Source: Chara braunii (Eukaryota > Streptophyta > Charophyceae > Charales > Characeae). From it: a stretch of 64,000 nt of DNA. The stretch is taken from assembly GCA_003427395.1 (NCBI GenBank), contig BFEA01000459.1, forward strand, positions 604,412-668,411. The letters are read 5' to 3'. A program made the translations under genes and the position numbers. Positions 44,962 through 55,754 of this stretch are shown here, piece by piece. The number at the start of each line of letters is the position of its first letter. Position 1 is the stretch's first letter. The notes below the pieces were generated by a model, which made no database searches, was not told the DNA's origin, and saw nothing but the letters and a program-made list of their open reading frames with translations.

Positions 44962-45896
44962 ATTCGTGAAAACCTAACAAAACCAAAATAGAATGAAAAA
45001 GTAAAAGTCAAACTATTATTTTTGACACATAAAAGAGAGCGTTTATAATTATTTCCCGAAATAAGACGCAAAAAAACGGGCAAAAAATCAAGCGTTTCTC
45101 AAAATGTGCAAGAAAATATTTTCGAGCAAAGACCATGTTATAGGACTATAAGTCGTTCTCAGTAGATTGACGAAAAACATAGCTCAAACAATACAATCTT
45201 TAAGGACTGCACGGCGAACTCGAAAGATGTTAAAAAAAAACAGTTTCAGTGATTACTCATTTATAAAACTATAAGTCGTTTTCAGTAATTTGGTAAAGCC
45301 CAAGCTCTGTGAAAACTAGTTTATAGAACTATAAATCAATATAATTCATTTTTAGGTTAACTGTTAAAACTTTGTCAAAAAATATATGTTATATAAATGA
45401 AGAATTCAAAAAAAAATTGTTTGGGAGACACCTTCAAATTCTTAGCCAACCACGATTTAAAATTAAAAATAGAAATATATTTTAATAAAAAACATTAAAA
45501 AACAATATATTCGTTCATTTATGAGAGAGCATAGCCGAGCGAACATATTCGCGAGCAGGAGAAAATGTGTGTGTGTTTAGGAAACTCCCGAATAGGTTCG
45601 TCGTGCTAGATACCTTATAGAACTATAAACATGATTTTTTTAGTTAAATAAAAAATTGAGATATTTCGGTTCCTGAACTAACGGTGTTTTGCAAGGTAGT
45701 GACTTTTTGTAAAAAAATTGTTTCTCTCCTCACCAATTTCAACGGTTCTGAAAAAAAATATTTTTATATTCATTTTTTGCGGTTAATTTACTTCATATAT
45801 ATTTTTTTCATGTAGAAGGCCTGAAAAATGTACTATCAGAATGTTTAAAAAACTTTGTGCAAATCTAACAATTCTTTTTGTTAGGTTTTCACGAAT
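44962..45896. mobile_element. A/T-rich element with 21-bp terminal inverted repeats (about 935 bp)
   Basis: ATTCGTGAAAACCTAACAAAA at 44,962-44,982 is the exact reverse complement of 45,876-45,896. Outside the 21 bp the similarity continues weakly for several bases. CTATGT occurs on both outer flanks (44,946 and 45,898) but not at symmetric distances, so a target duplication is uncertain. The inside is very A/T-rich, encodes nothing and carries four TTATAG-AA-CTATAA-like palindromes (near 45,140, 45,253, 45,319, 45,612). It looks like a non-autonomous DNA transposon. A segment at about 45,420-45,500 resembles DNA inside the 48.33-kb element, hinting at a shared family. Confidence 0.55.
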
Positions 45897-47091
45897 CCTA
45901 TGTTATATGTGTATAAAAGGATAAGGGGGAGTGACACACACTGTCCTGAAGAGAATTGTGAGACATGGCTAGGATGCGTTGGGTGCACTAAGGGAAATAA
46001 ACTCGTTTATGTATGTCCCACTTGGGACTTGTGATTGCTTGATGGGAAACTTAGCATCCTGTCTGCGGAAAGGAGGGAAGGAAGTCTGAGTCATCTAAGG
46101 AGGGTTACGAAACGTCGCTTCTCATAGATAGTCTTTTGTTCCATATGCGACATGATGGTCCACCGGGCTGTTGGGCAGGAGTGGATCTCGGTGGGTTGAT
46201 TAGTAACATTCTCGTCAAGGCGGGTCGAGCATGGCGCGGTACCTTGCCTGATGGGGTGCGAAACGTCTCCTTGGACGAGGTCGTTGTGCTAAATAGGTGG
46301 AGGAAAAACCACTGCATGTGGGGCAAGGACGATGTTTCGGGGGCGGCTAGTATCTTCCCAAAGTATGACATGAAACAGACCAATTCCTGACAGACCAAAG
46401 GATCTGAATGTCTGGACGACTAACGTTGAATCCGACCAGCGATATGCGGGTTGATTGCCAGTATTGACGAGGGGGTACAAGGGCAACAAGAAGGGATGGG
46501 GTCCTTAGGGCAAATGGAGAGGGGTGATACCTGTGCCGGAATTGAGATACCACGCTCACGACAGTTGAGTTGCGCTTGAGGTACAAGGCAAAACTCTGCC
46601 GAAAGTAACAATGGAGATGACCGGTCGGTGTGTGACAGGGTGCTGATGGGAAGAAAAACTTTGAGTGAGGAGGTAGATTATGTCAGACCTTGATGAAGGG
46701 TCTGAAAGGATTTTCATCCAGGATATAGACTGACCAGACCTAAGGATCGGGATTGGTGTTTCGTTGTGAAAAACAGGGATCGGGTGCTCGAACCAAGATG
46801 GTGCAGTGACTATCTTCTCCAATCTATTCCAGTGGATCGGAAATGTCAGTAGATGTAAAGGATGTCGTATCTGTTGTCCTTCCGAAAGAGGGAACTTGGA
46901 CGGATCTAGAGTCAGCATACCAAACCATAATGTTAGGTGAAGGGGATGTCTTTCCTTAGCAAGTTTGGATAAAGACCTTATGGACCAAGGTCAATTTGAT
47001 GCGGTTGACACCAAGCGCGACCGATTTGAAATTTCGTGAAATAGTGAAAATCCTAGGGTGGATCTATCTATTCTAGGAAGGGGAGAACGGG
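45897..47091. other. Possible 5' part of the plus-strand Ty3/gypsy element
   Basis: A plus frame at 46,136-46,390 (84 codons) has protein-like content (VSLDEVVVLNRW) and may be eroded coding DNA of the element that follows. I could not find a 5' LTR or primer site, so the left border is unknown. Confidence 0.3.
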
Positions 47092-47675
47092 ATGGGTGTT
47101 GATCTGGCATTGGAGAGAATCCCGTACAAATTGTTTAGGCGGAAAGAATGGGAGGTAGTATGGACATCATATCAGCGGGCGAAAATGAAAATAGACGAGA
47201 TAAATGTGTGGGTGGAGGTCGAGAATCGGGGGAACGTAAGGCGGCCACTTAGAACGATGAGTTGCATATTGCCAATGTTCTTGCTAAACGTTATCTTCGG
47301 AACCCCAAGCAGGCTAGTTCGAATATGTGAGTTCATGACGAACCTCGAGTTGTACCAATGTGTTAGGCAAGACTTGTTCCGACGATTGGTTGATATGGGG
47401 GCCTTTCGAAGGGAATTGGGCAAATGAATTAGTTGAGTTGTTGATGTGTCTTAGCACGGATGACGCGTATGTTCCAAACCCCATGCATTGAAAGATGGTC
47501 TACAGGAATGTGGCGATATGGGAAATGTTTCCAGATAGGCTAAGGGAAGTATTTCACGAGGAGGAGAATGACCTCACCGACGAGGACTCAGAGGAGGATG
47601 ACCTCCCCGACTAGGAGGAGGACGATGAAATAGGACTGGGAGTTTTGAAAAGCGGGGTTCTTAGACCAGGGTGAA
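47092..47675 (+). pseudogene. Upstream ORF relic of the gypsy element with acidic tail
   Basis: A 111-codon frame (47,092-47,427) begins MGVDLALERIPYKLFRRKEWE and includes CILPMFLLNVIFGTPSRLVRI. After a shift, coding resumes with LLMCLSTDDAYVPNPMH, a TGA (likely CGA before), NVAIWEMFPDRLREVF, and a strongly acidic EEENDLTDEDSEEDDLPD tail near 47,560-47,630. It lies before gag in the same direction. No known domain is recognised; it may be part of an accessory protein specific to this family. Confidence 0.45.
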
Positions 47676-48189
47676 ATGGGTGGTCGACACTGTACAGGTA
47701 ACGAAATGGCTACGGATTAGCGCTTGAATGATCGCATGTTTAGGGGATGGAGACAAAGACAACTCGGAGGGGGAATATAAATGTCCGTACCTACAAGAAA
47801 CGAATGAAGAGGAACTATCTGCAACTGTGTCGGGGTAAAAATTGCTTCACAACTCTCTTATCTCTAGTAGAACAAATATGAAACCCGGTAAGAGAAGAGG
47901 AGGGATGAGATAAGATAGCTGAAGGGAACGTGGAGTCCCTTGTAATAGTCTGCATATCGCAAAAAGGCTGGCACTTGTTTTGCATAACGCTAGAATCCGA
48001 ACAGGACCCGATGTGGATCTTAGGAGAGGTCGAGTTGTGAACCTGAAGCAAGGTGGAAAACTTTGTCAACGAAGGGTGATACGAGATTAGCGATAGCGTC
48101 GTAATCGGAGGATGGAAGGAGTTCAAGCTGCCATGTTTGTCATCCCAGGTATGGGTACCACCGTTTGTGGCAGACTGGTTTGGAGGATA

Positions 48190-48735
48190 GGAACATATTT
48201 GCAGAGTAGCAGAGTCCCTAGGTGAGATAAACCTGAAGTTTTTATGGCTAGTCGACGAATTTTACAAAATCTCGTTGAAAGAGGGACCTTTTTACAGTGA
48301 CAGAGCTAAGGAAGTTGTCGACCTGTGTAGCATCGTGTTCGGGATAGGTGACCAAACCCGAACGTTCGCGACCGAACGCAAACGAGTGCCAAAACCCTCC
48401 GAACGCGAACATAAAAATATTAAAAAACAATGAAAAACAAAAATTCTTAGAAAAATCTGAAAACAATATTTGTCAAGGAGGTATGCTCAAATTCGTAACC
48501 AGATTTGAGTTAAGAATCAAAAACCAAAAATACAAGTTTTTTTATTTTATTTTTTAATATGTTCGGTCGAACACCCGAACATGTTCGGACGTGCGGAAAA
48601 GCTCCGAACATGTTCGGTATGCTACGCAGTCGTCGACATGTTAAAGGTCGTCAGGGACGATCGAACCGAGGTGGGCAACGAAACAAGGGATGACATACTT
48701 CACCGCGAGGTGCAACGGCCCCCTCGTATGTAAGC
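48190..48735 (+). pseudogene. Coding relic interrupted by a small inserted element
   Basis: Left of the insertion one frame reads INLKFLWLVDEFYKISL and ends in AKEVVDL. Right of it (48,632 on) the same phase resumes with VVDMLKVVRDDRTEVGNE. Both sides carry GTCGAC followed by CTG or ATG, the likely target duplication. This shows the reading frame predates the insertion. The protein is probably another part of the element's upstream accessory region; no domain is recognised. Confidence 0.45.
48327..48630. mobile_element. Small MITE-like element (about 300 bp) with direct-repeat flanks
   Basis: GTAGCAT at 48,327 pairs with ATGCTAC at 48,619-48,625 as short terminal inverted repeats, each followed inward by GTTCGG/CCGAAC sequence. 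GTCGACCTGT on the left (48,317-48,326) and GTCGACATGT on the right (48,632-48,641) form a 10-bp direct repeat with one mismatch, a length seen in Mutator-like elements. The right end carries several GAACATGTTCGG palindromes; the middle is A/T-rich and non-coding. Confidence 0.55.
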
Positions 48736-50159
48736 GACACATTCCTATCGTTTGAAGTCCAGTGGTTTTTGATCGAACAGAAACCAGTGCTCGGGCGAGT
48801 AGGGCGCTGAAAGGAAGACAAGTAGAGCATCGGAGTTGATATGAAATAAAAAAAAAGACGAAGGATGGATGTACACCACGAGGGAAATTCTTGTGAGAAT
48901 TAGGGAAGACTAAGACCAGGTGTGCAAATTTTGTGGGTTCGATTGTTGACAGCAGGGAGAAGAAGAAGGAAGGCGTCATACGATGACTTGAAGACGGACA
49001 CTCTGGGTGGACAGACCTCTCAGGATCGTGCCGCCCCGGGAAATGGATGGCAGGGTAGAGATAAGTGTACCGGCAAGGAGTGGATTGGGCAATCCAGTGA
49101 TGGATTGGGTGGGGATAGAGTTTGTGGAAGATACAATATATCAAGTAGTGGAACTAGAGTGGCGTGCGAGGGGCGAGTTTGGGGGGTGAACCTGGACCTT
49201 CAGGGATGCGCCCATGCCAAAGGATCATTGTACCTGTAAGAAGAAGGACGACGTACCTTCGGAATCACGTTGGTATCCAACGGCGATCTCGTACATTTGT
49301 TCGAGAGGGCTGGATGACATGACGAGGAGGATTCGAGTTTGTGGATCCTAAGCGAGACGATGTGACGATTGGAGTGAGAACCGCCACGGCAGGGACCTTC
49401 ACCCTGCCGAACGAAAACGTGTGAATGAGGCTGCCACCCTTCGTGCTACAACGAATGGGGGGGGCTGGAACGCATCACGCAGGCAGTAGCGGCACTAGCC
49501 AGTTTGAGCTTTGAGGAAGCTTTGGTGTATCAAGAATATTACTGGGCCTTGTTAGAGATGGGGCCATTTGAGGAAGAGCGGGGATATGAAGTACTCGCAT
49601 ACTGCGCGCAGCTGTAACAACAAGACCAAGGATCCCGCTAGTTACTAGTAATGAGGTTATATGGAGGGTCATTAGGCGAGAAGTGAGCTGCAGACTGACC
49701 TATATAGACGACGTGTATCAAATGTTTGAGTTACCAAAGGAAGAAATAATCTTGTACCGAGGAATGAAACAAGAATAATGCTAAGGGCGGGATATGAAGA
49801 ATGAAGAGAGAAAAAAGAAAAAAGAAGGCAAGCAAATGTTTTTGGAACGTAAAGGAAAGTCGAGATATATTTATTTTATTTTTGGACCATGCAAGAACTC
49901 GCTAGTCGGCAATGGTGACAAGGCATATCCGAATGGCGCGACAACCCATGCACCCTCGCCCACCTATGGAGAACGGTAGTGGGTGGGAAGTGTCGCTCCA
50001 TGCAAGCTACAAGGTTGACGGACCGTGACCTTGGGGAGAAGCAACGCCTTCACGATGGTGGAATACTTGTGGAGCGGCACGAGGTTCAATTGAGGGCCTG
50101 GGGAGGATCCGTATACAAATATAAGGGTAACAGGGACTTTGTTCTTGCCGGAGATCGGG

Positions 50160-50460
50160 TGACGCTTGCTAGGGATCGGGATGGCCCAAGGGCATAGGCT
50201 ATTGCCAATTTTTGGACGGGCGGCTCCGACACTGGCACAAATAGGTCAAGAAATTCAGGGAAGGAGGAATGTGGGGCTACGGGTCAGGGTGGAAGTAGGA
50301 GAATGGCGGTGGTTCACCGCCCTGACACCTCAGTTACAATGTCAAATACCATGATTCATGATAGACTTACTCTTCGAAAGTCTCTCGAGAACGAGGGACC
50401 CGGTGAGCGTGTTCGTGGCATGGGTACACCTTTCAACCCCAAATGATTGAAATTAGTATG
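50160..50460 (+). pseudogene. Relic of an accessory ORF shared with the giant-LTR element
   Basis: One frame reads GMAQGHRLLPIFGRAAPTL, AQIGQEIQGRRNVGLRVRVEV, then a TGA and FMIDLLFESLSRT. By eye it lines up with the 28,562-29,281 minus-strand ORF (ALGHGSLLARPLRVAGAA, KWAREV, LTRVRVKC, EFMIEKSFG). Both lie upstream of gag in their own element. The similarity is modest and needs a proper alignment. Function unknown. Confidence 0.4.
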
Positions 50461-51639
50461 ATGTTTCGATTGCCCATTGACCGTTCTGGGGAAGTAGGGT
50501 TTGGAAGTTGCTAGAAATCATCGATTTTCTGGTGTTTGGGACACCACAATTGGCCTATTCGTAATATGAGTCGATAATCCTAAGGGAAATAAAGATGCGG
50601 GAAAGCTATCTTGTGGGGTGGCCATATTATTTGAGGAATTCGCCGAACAAGCAGAACCTGAGGAGCCGGTTTGAAAAACGCAGAGAAGGCGGCCTAATGA
50701 GAATAAAGTATTATGTATTATTGAGCGGAGGCGACGAGAACGCTTGTTAGGAGATAGCGGTTGGAGTCCTTTTCAAAAATAGAATGTTGAAATGACAAAA
50801 ACGGGGAGGCTATAAGGCGAACAGTAAGACTCAGGATGTAGAAATCTTAAGAACCTTAGGCGGTCTGTCCCGTTAATTTTTTTTTTGCTATGTTCAAGAT
50901 TAGAAAAATGACAACAGATGACAAGGCAAGATGTCAAGGAAGCAAGAGAGGTGAGAATGTAAAGGAGAACGTAAAACAAAACGAAGAAGGTATGAGGGGC
51001 CGGAAATCAACAAACCCGGAGGACTCTTAGGGAGAAAGGAAGGAAGTTATGACGTAAGAAAGCTCGCGAAAGACCGGAGGGAACAAGCGAGGGACCCAAG
51101 ATACAAGGGGAGATAGGGAGAAAGGTGGCCCGGCGCCACGAGCGTCGGAGGGGGCGTTATTAAAGAAGGTGAGACTGACAGACGCTCGAAGAAGATTGAC
51201 AAAGATAGAAAGGAGGACAGCTGAGTACGAAGCAAAACTGATGGAGAAAATAATAAATGAAAGCGAGGGGGACTTTGTCGGGGCAAGGGGGTACGAGGAA
51301 CGAGGAACAGAACAGGGTCGAGGGAACCAAGATGACATTGAACAACGGAGAAAATATTGAACCGGGGAACGCAAAGGGACACGGTGGCCTAGTAAGAAAG
51401 GGAAAGAAAGGACAAGGTTCCCAGAGAGGGAGGCGGAAAAGGGTACGAACCCACCAGTTATAGATAGTGGGGCAAGCCGACTAGCAACCGCACCAATGGT
51501 CGCAAGGGGATGCGAGGGACTTTGAAGCCTAAGAAAAAGAGTACTAGGATGGTTTGAGCCTTAGGGCACGACAAAAGTGGGACAAATAGAGGCAGGTAAG
51601 GAAGGGCAGGGGTCCGGCACCGCTGGCGAGGCAGAGGGA

Positions 51640-52510
51640 TTTGAGGGAGGACTCAGAAAAATTGTGTCTTCCCTTACACGGACGTTGGACAAAAATCAGG
51701 GATACTTGCTGATGCCAAAAACAAATTGATGTTTGACAGAGCGAACATCACAAAATTCTTGATAGATTACGAGAACTTGGTGGCACTGCTAAGGTGGAGC
51801 GAGAGAAAAAAATGGACCACCTAGGACAACACTTATCGTTGAATCAAGGGAGGGACATAATAGCGGTCGTTGCGGCAGGAGAGTCCTGGACGGAAGCCGA
51901 GATGTGACGATGAAAAAATACCTTACTGCCGAGAAAATGACAATACAGACCGAGTTGGTTGCAATACAAAGGAAGAACTTCGCAACATATAACAATTTCC
52001 TAAGGGAGTTCACCCTCATGGCGCTGCGGATCCCAGAAGTGACAGACTAGATAATGAGTGAGTACTTCCTTAGACGGTTCACCGAGTTCGATAAAGATAA
52101 GATCATGTCAACTTACCAACAGACCGCGAAATTCATGAACATCAAGGATGTCGACTTTTAGCAAGGTCGTAATGAACATTGCTGAGAAGATGGTCGTGAC
52201 CGAATCTCAGGCCCTGCTAAAAAAAAAAGGGAGGTCATAGATCTAACTGACAAAACAGGGATAAGGTAAAAAAAAGGATTGAAAGTTTGCATGAGCACGT
52301 CCATGAAGTGGATGGAAAGATCTAGGGGGTGGAAAACGTGTCGATCATAATGCAAGTCCAGGCAACCTGACCCCCCCTCCCTCCGCAAGAAGCTGTGGTT
52401 TCAGCGGGAGTGGTCAATCGAGGGTTTAATAGGAGGGATCCAACCAACGAGAGTTGCAAATATTGAACGATAGTTGGTCACTTTGCACGAGCATGCCCAG
52501 GACTCAATCA
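51640..52510 (+). pseudogene. gag relic with CCHC zinc knuckle broken by a stop
   Basis: Coding starts around 51,640. AKNKLMFDRANITKFLIDYENL and ALLRWSER mark the capsid start. After a shift come KKYLTAEKMTIQTELVAIQRK and NFLREFTLMALRIPEVTD (then TAG), MSEYFLRRFTEFDKDKIMS, and EVIDLTDK. The zinc knuckle lies at 52,455-52,496 with C-x2-C-x4-H-x4-C spacing, but the second Cys codon is TGA. Gag builds the particle and binds RNA. Here several stops and shifts abolish it. Confidence 0.7.
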
Positions 52511-52577
52511 GGATATCATAAGAAAAAGGTGCTCTAGGACGCTAAAAGAGAAAAACGTTGGGCCTCAAGGAAAAAAA

Positions 52578-53155
52578 TTGAATTGGAATTCATCAAGAGG
52601 GATGCGACGAGCTGTAATCGCCCTAAACAATTTAAACGCCGCCACAGTAAAGGCTGATCCGGTGGCAAAGATTGGTTGGGAGCAGGCTCAAGGTCGTGGG
52701 GCGAAGGCTAATTTTATTTTAAAAAGCGACGGGCAGAATAAGGTGAATGTGACCACAAGGCAACGAACGAAAAAAAAAAAAAAATCATAGATGATGCAGT
52801 TATGAAAGATGTAGGAGATGGGTCAGGAGTGTCGCAAGAGACTGGGGCAAAGGAACAGGAGAAGGTCTACAGGAAACCTACAGAGGAGAGCCCGGTAGGC
52901 AAGGTGACCTCGGCTAAGAAAAAGTTCTGGTACCAGATCCCAATCCTAACAATGCCTGAGATTGATGAGACCCTTACCAAATTGTTAGGGACCATGTTGT
53001 TAGTAGCATTCCAGACCACGCTACAAGCGAGTCCTAGACTTCTTAAAGGTCTTATGCAATTGTTGACCCGCCGACTCGTAGAAGTAGGAAAAAACCAGGA
53101 AGTTCAAGAAGAAGAAAAGGAGAAGGAGGTGCCGCGAGAAGTCGCCAACCTTTAG
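52578..53155 (+). pseudogene. Linker region between gag and protease
   Basis: Two frames, 52,578-52,790 (GMRRAVIALNNLNAATVKADP, K-rich end at an A15 run) and 52,802-53,155 (QEKVYRKPTEESPVGK, FWYQIPILTMPEIDETLTKLL, E/K-rich end), joined by a shift at the A tract near 52,784. This is the gag-protease linker of the element; no catalytic residues. Confidence 0.55.
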
Positions 53156-53159
53156 AGGA

Positions 53160-53610
53160 TTCCCGAAATTCTAGAAGACCTGGAGAAGGTTTTCACAAAC
53201 ATTCGTCTAAGTTTGCCTGATCGTGAAGATCGGAAAGTTATGAGCGCACCGCTTGGAAAAAAACTCAGGTTCCATGCGTTGTCTATGAGGAAGCAGAAAG
53301 CACAAATCGGAAGCCACCACACAGAGACGTGGGTGGACGGAGGGGAAAAAATCACGCTCATTGAGAAAATTTTTGCGAAAATCACATGTTGTGCGGTCAA
53401 CAAGGAAAAGACTGAGAGTATTCGAGGAGCAAGAGGGGAAATTTCGTTATCTAGGTATGTTACCAAGTGCGCCGTCAAGGCAGGGGTCAGAGAGACTATC
53501 TGGTCATTCTAGCGGATGACCGTCATGGATGAGATGGACCATGAAATAATCTTTGGGAGGCTGTGGTGTGCGAATGTGGAGATGATAGGAATGCACCTGC
53601 ATGATGGACA
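53160..53610 (+). pseudogene. Retroviral-type aspartic protease relic
   Basis: The frame 53,213-53,512 carries WVDGGEKITLIEKIF, where the active-site triad would normally be D-S/T-G and here reads D-G-G (53,336-53,344). After a TAG, MDHEIIFGRLWC matches the I-L/I-G-R-x-W flap-and-end motif of these proteases, followed by HLHDGHTWW. In the intact element it would cut the Gag-Pol polyprotein. The stop, plus the unusual second residue in the triad, suggest it is dead or very diverged. Confidence 0.6.
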
Positions 53611-54539
53611 TACATGGTGGACATAGAAAACTCAGTGACAGGACGAGGTGAATTGCTCCGCCGCATTGGGACAGGGGGAGACACTCCGAAAGAGAAACTA
53701 GCGACGTGGTCGACATCCTTTGAGGAGAACACAAAAAAAAAAGAGCCAGTAAAAATCATGATTGAAAAGACATGGAATAAGAAAAAGTGGGTCAAGATGA
53801 GATTGCTACAAAATAAAAGGAGGTAGAAGGATGACGTCTTAGGCGTTATGGTGATCAAAAAAGAAACGGAGGCTGAACTAGGGGCCAATCTACCTAGGCC
53901 AAAAGAAACACGGGATGAGGAGTCAGAAATAGCCCTTGAGATCCCCGACTTCCTATAGCTCGTGAAGACCATCAAGTATCGTAAGATAGGGGTGAACATA
54001 GGCGCTCCCCGAGTTTGAGGGCGAAGTCCGCAAGGGGCCTAAATGGGAAGCAGGTCAGCATTCAGCAGTGAATTATCGAGGCACCAAGACCGACTCTAAC
54101 TGTTCATTTTTTAAAAGAAAGATCCTGAAAGGATGCGTTCGCAAGTATAAGCTAGTAGGAAAGAAGGCTAAGGTTGTCTCGGTCCGGCTAGAGACAACAA
54201 AGGCAGAGGTCAGAGACCGGGAGGAAGATGTCCTCAGGGTAATAAGAGAAAGACGAGCGACGAAGGGACGTCGAATACCGAGCGAGAAAGCAAATACCAT
54301 GAATATAGGAGTGGAGGGATTCTTGACGGAGACATTCGCTTTCAATGATCATCAGAAGGGGCCACTCGATGCAAAGTTGATATCCCCCGTTAGGATCCAC
54401 AATGTTGAACACGAATGTTGGAACAACAAAGGACCGACATACGACTTTGGAATAGTGAGATAGGTGACGGACCTGCTTAGAGCAAAGATGGACTCCTTTG
54501 TTGTCGAGGCTATTGCATCTTCGTACGCAAATAGATGGT

Positions 54540-55060
54540 TTGTCTTCTGAGACCTAACAAGACTCTTAGATGGATCCAAAACCTACAAAAGCTAAATGTT
54601 GTAACTATCCAAAATGCAGGGTCGATGTCTATGTCGAACTTGTTGGCAGAATCTCACGCCGGATGAAGCATCTACTCGCTGATAGATCTCTATTCCGGAT
54701 ACGATCAGATCTCGCTGGACATCCGAGATTGACCGTACACAGTCATGCATACCCCGGTAGGCCAACTGCAAATGCAGGTAACCCAATGGGTTTCATCAGC
54801 ACTTTGGCAAAAGCACAGAGGAGGATGCTCGCAGTTGTTGGGGATATGTCCCAACAAAGTGCGAGTCCTACATCGATGATAAGCCGATTAAAGGTGCTCG
54901 AGAGAAAGATGAGAAAAAAGTTCAGACAGGGATCCGGAAGTTTGTATGGGACCATTTATTCAAGACATTAAGGAGCTTCTTCGTAGGTTCTTAATTGACA
55001 ACATTACTGCCAGCGGTCCCAAAGTGTTATTAACTTATTGCAGTCCTGGAAGTGGCCATC
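54540..55060 (+). pseudogene. Reverse transcriptase relic
   Basis: In one frame LNVVTIQNAGS is followed, after TGA at about 54,662, by SIYSLIDLYSGYDQISLDIRD, the RT block with the first catalytic Asp (54,685-54,687). Another TGA then precedes PYTVMHTPVGQLQM. After a shift the catalytic YIDD box is intact at 54,869-54,880. DIKELLRRFLIDNITASGPK follows at about 54,960. At least two stops and two shifts. Family is Ty3/gypsy. Confidence 0.8.
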
Positions 55061-55745
55061 TTTGGTTTTCGATGCGGGTCATATGGAAGGAAACCTGACC
55101 CAACCAAAACTGATAAAATTTCAGTGGCAAACCCCTCGGGGTACCACAATGGAAGTAAGAGCCTTCCTGCGGGTTGTCGGGTTCTGGAGGTTCTTTATTA
55201 AGGGTTTCGATAAGATAGCGGAACCCATCTGGGCCATGATCTACGAAGAAGGGACAATGGATTTGAATGAGGAGCGAGAGTAGACCCTCACAGACATATT
55301 GACATCGGAACAAGTTACCCTTGCAACTTCGTGTTTCAATGATGAGGTAGGACGATCGTTCATACTTAAGACCGATGAAAAACCTTTAGTTGTGGGAGGA
55401 GTACTGATACAGAAAGGTGAGTAAGGGAGAGAAAAAGCCATCAGATTCGAGAGTGGGGCGTTGAGTTCTGCAGAGCGTCGCTACTCTCAATTCAAGAGGG
55501 AGGTACGGGTCGTCCTTCACTGCCTTAAAACCTTTCAAGCTTATCTGTTTCGGAGACGATTCATTTCGGGAATCAATCAAACGAACGTCGCAGGGGCGCT
55601 AAAGAACTACAAGCTAATAGACCCTACTGTGGAAAGATAGTTAAGGTTCATTTGGCAGTTCGACCACAAGATCGAGCGCATTGTCGGGCTTAGAAATAGA
55701 GCCGACGACCTGAGTAGGGTTTGCATCATGCCAGAAGGACTATAG
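55060..55745 (+). pseudogene. RNase H domain relic of pol
   Basis: GFRCGSYGRKPDPTKTDKIS connects from RT. Then EVRAFLRVVGFWRFFIKGF (55,150-55,210) and SFILKTDEKPLVVGGVLIQ with the first catalytic Asp follow. ALSSAERRYSQFKREV carries the Glu, and IERIVGLRNRADDLSRV ends the domain. In the segment GINQTNVAGAL an Asn stands where I expect Asp. TAG stops occur at 55,281 and 55,638, the second probably replacing Trp. Degrades the RNA of the RNA-DNA hybrid in living elements. Confidence 0.75.
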
Positions 55746-55754
55746 GAGGCAGAA

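Noticed and set aside
51455-51500. Plus-strand IDSGAS string that looks like a protease active site
   Set aside because: It lies before gag rather than after it and lacks the downstream protease motifs; the better candidate is at 53.3-53.6 kb.
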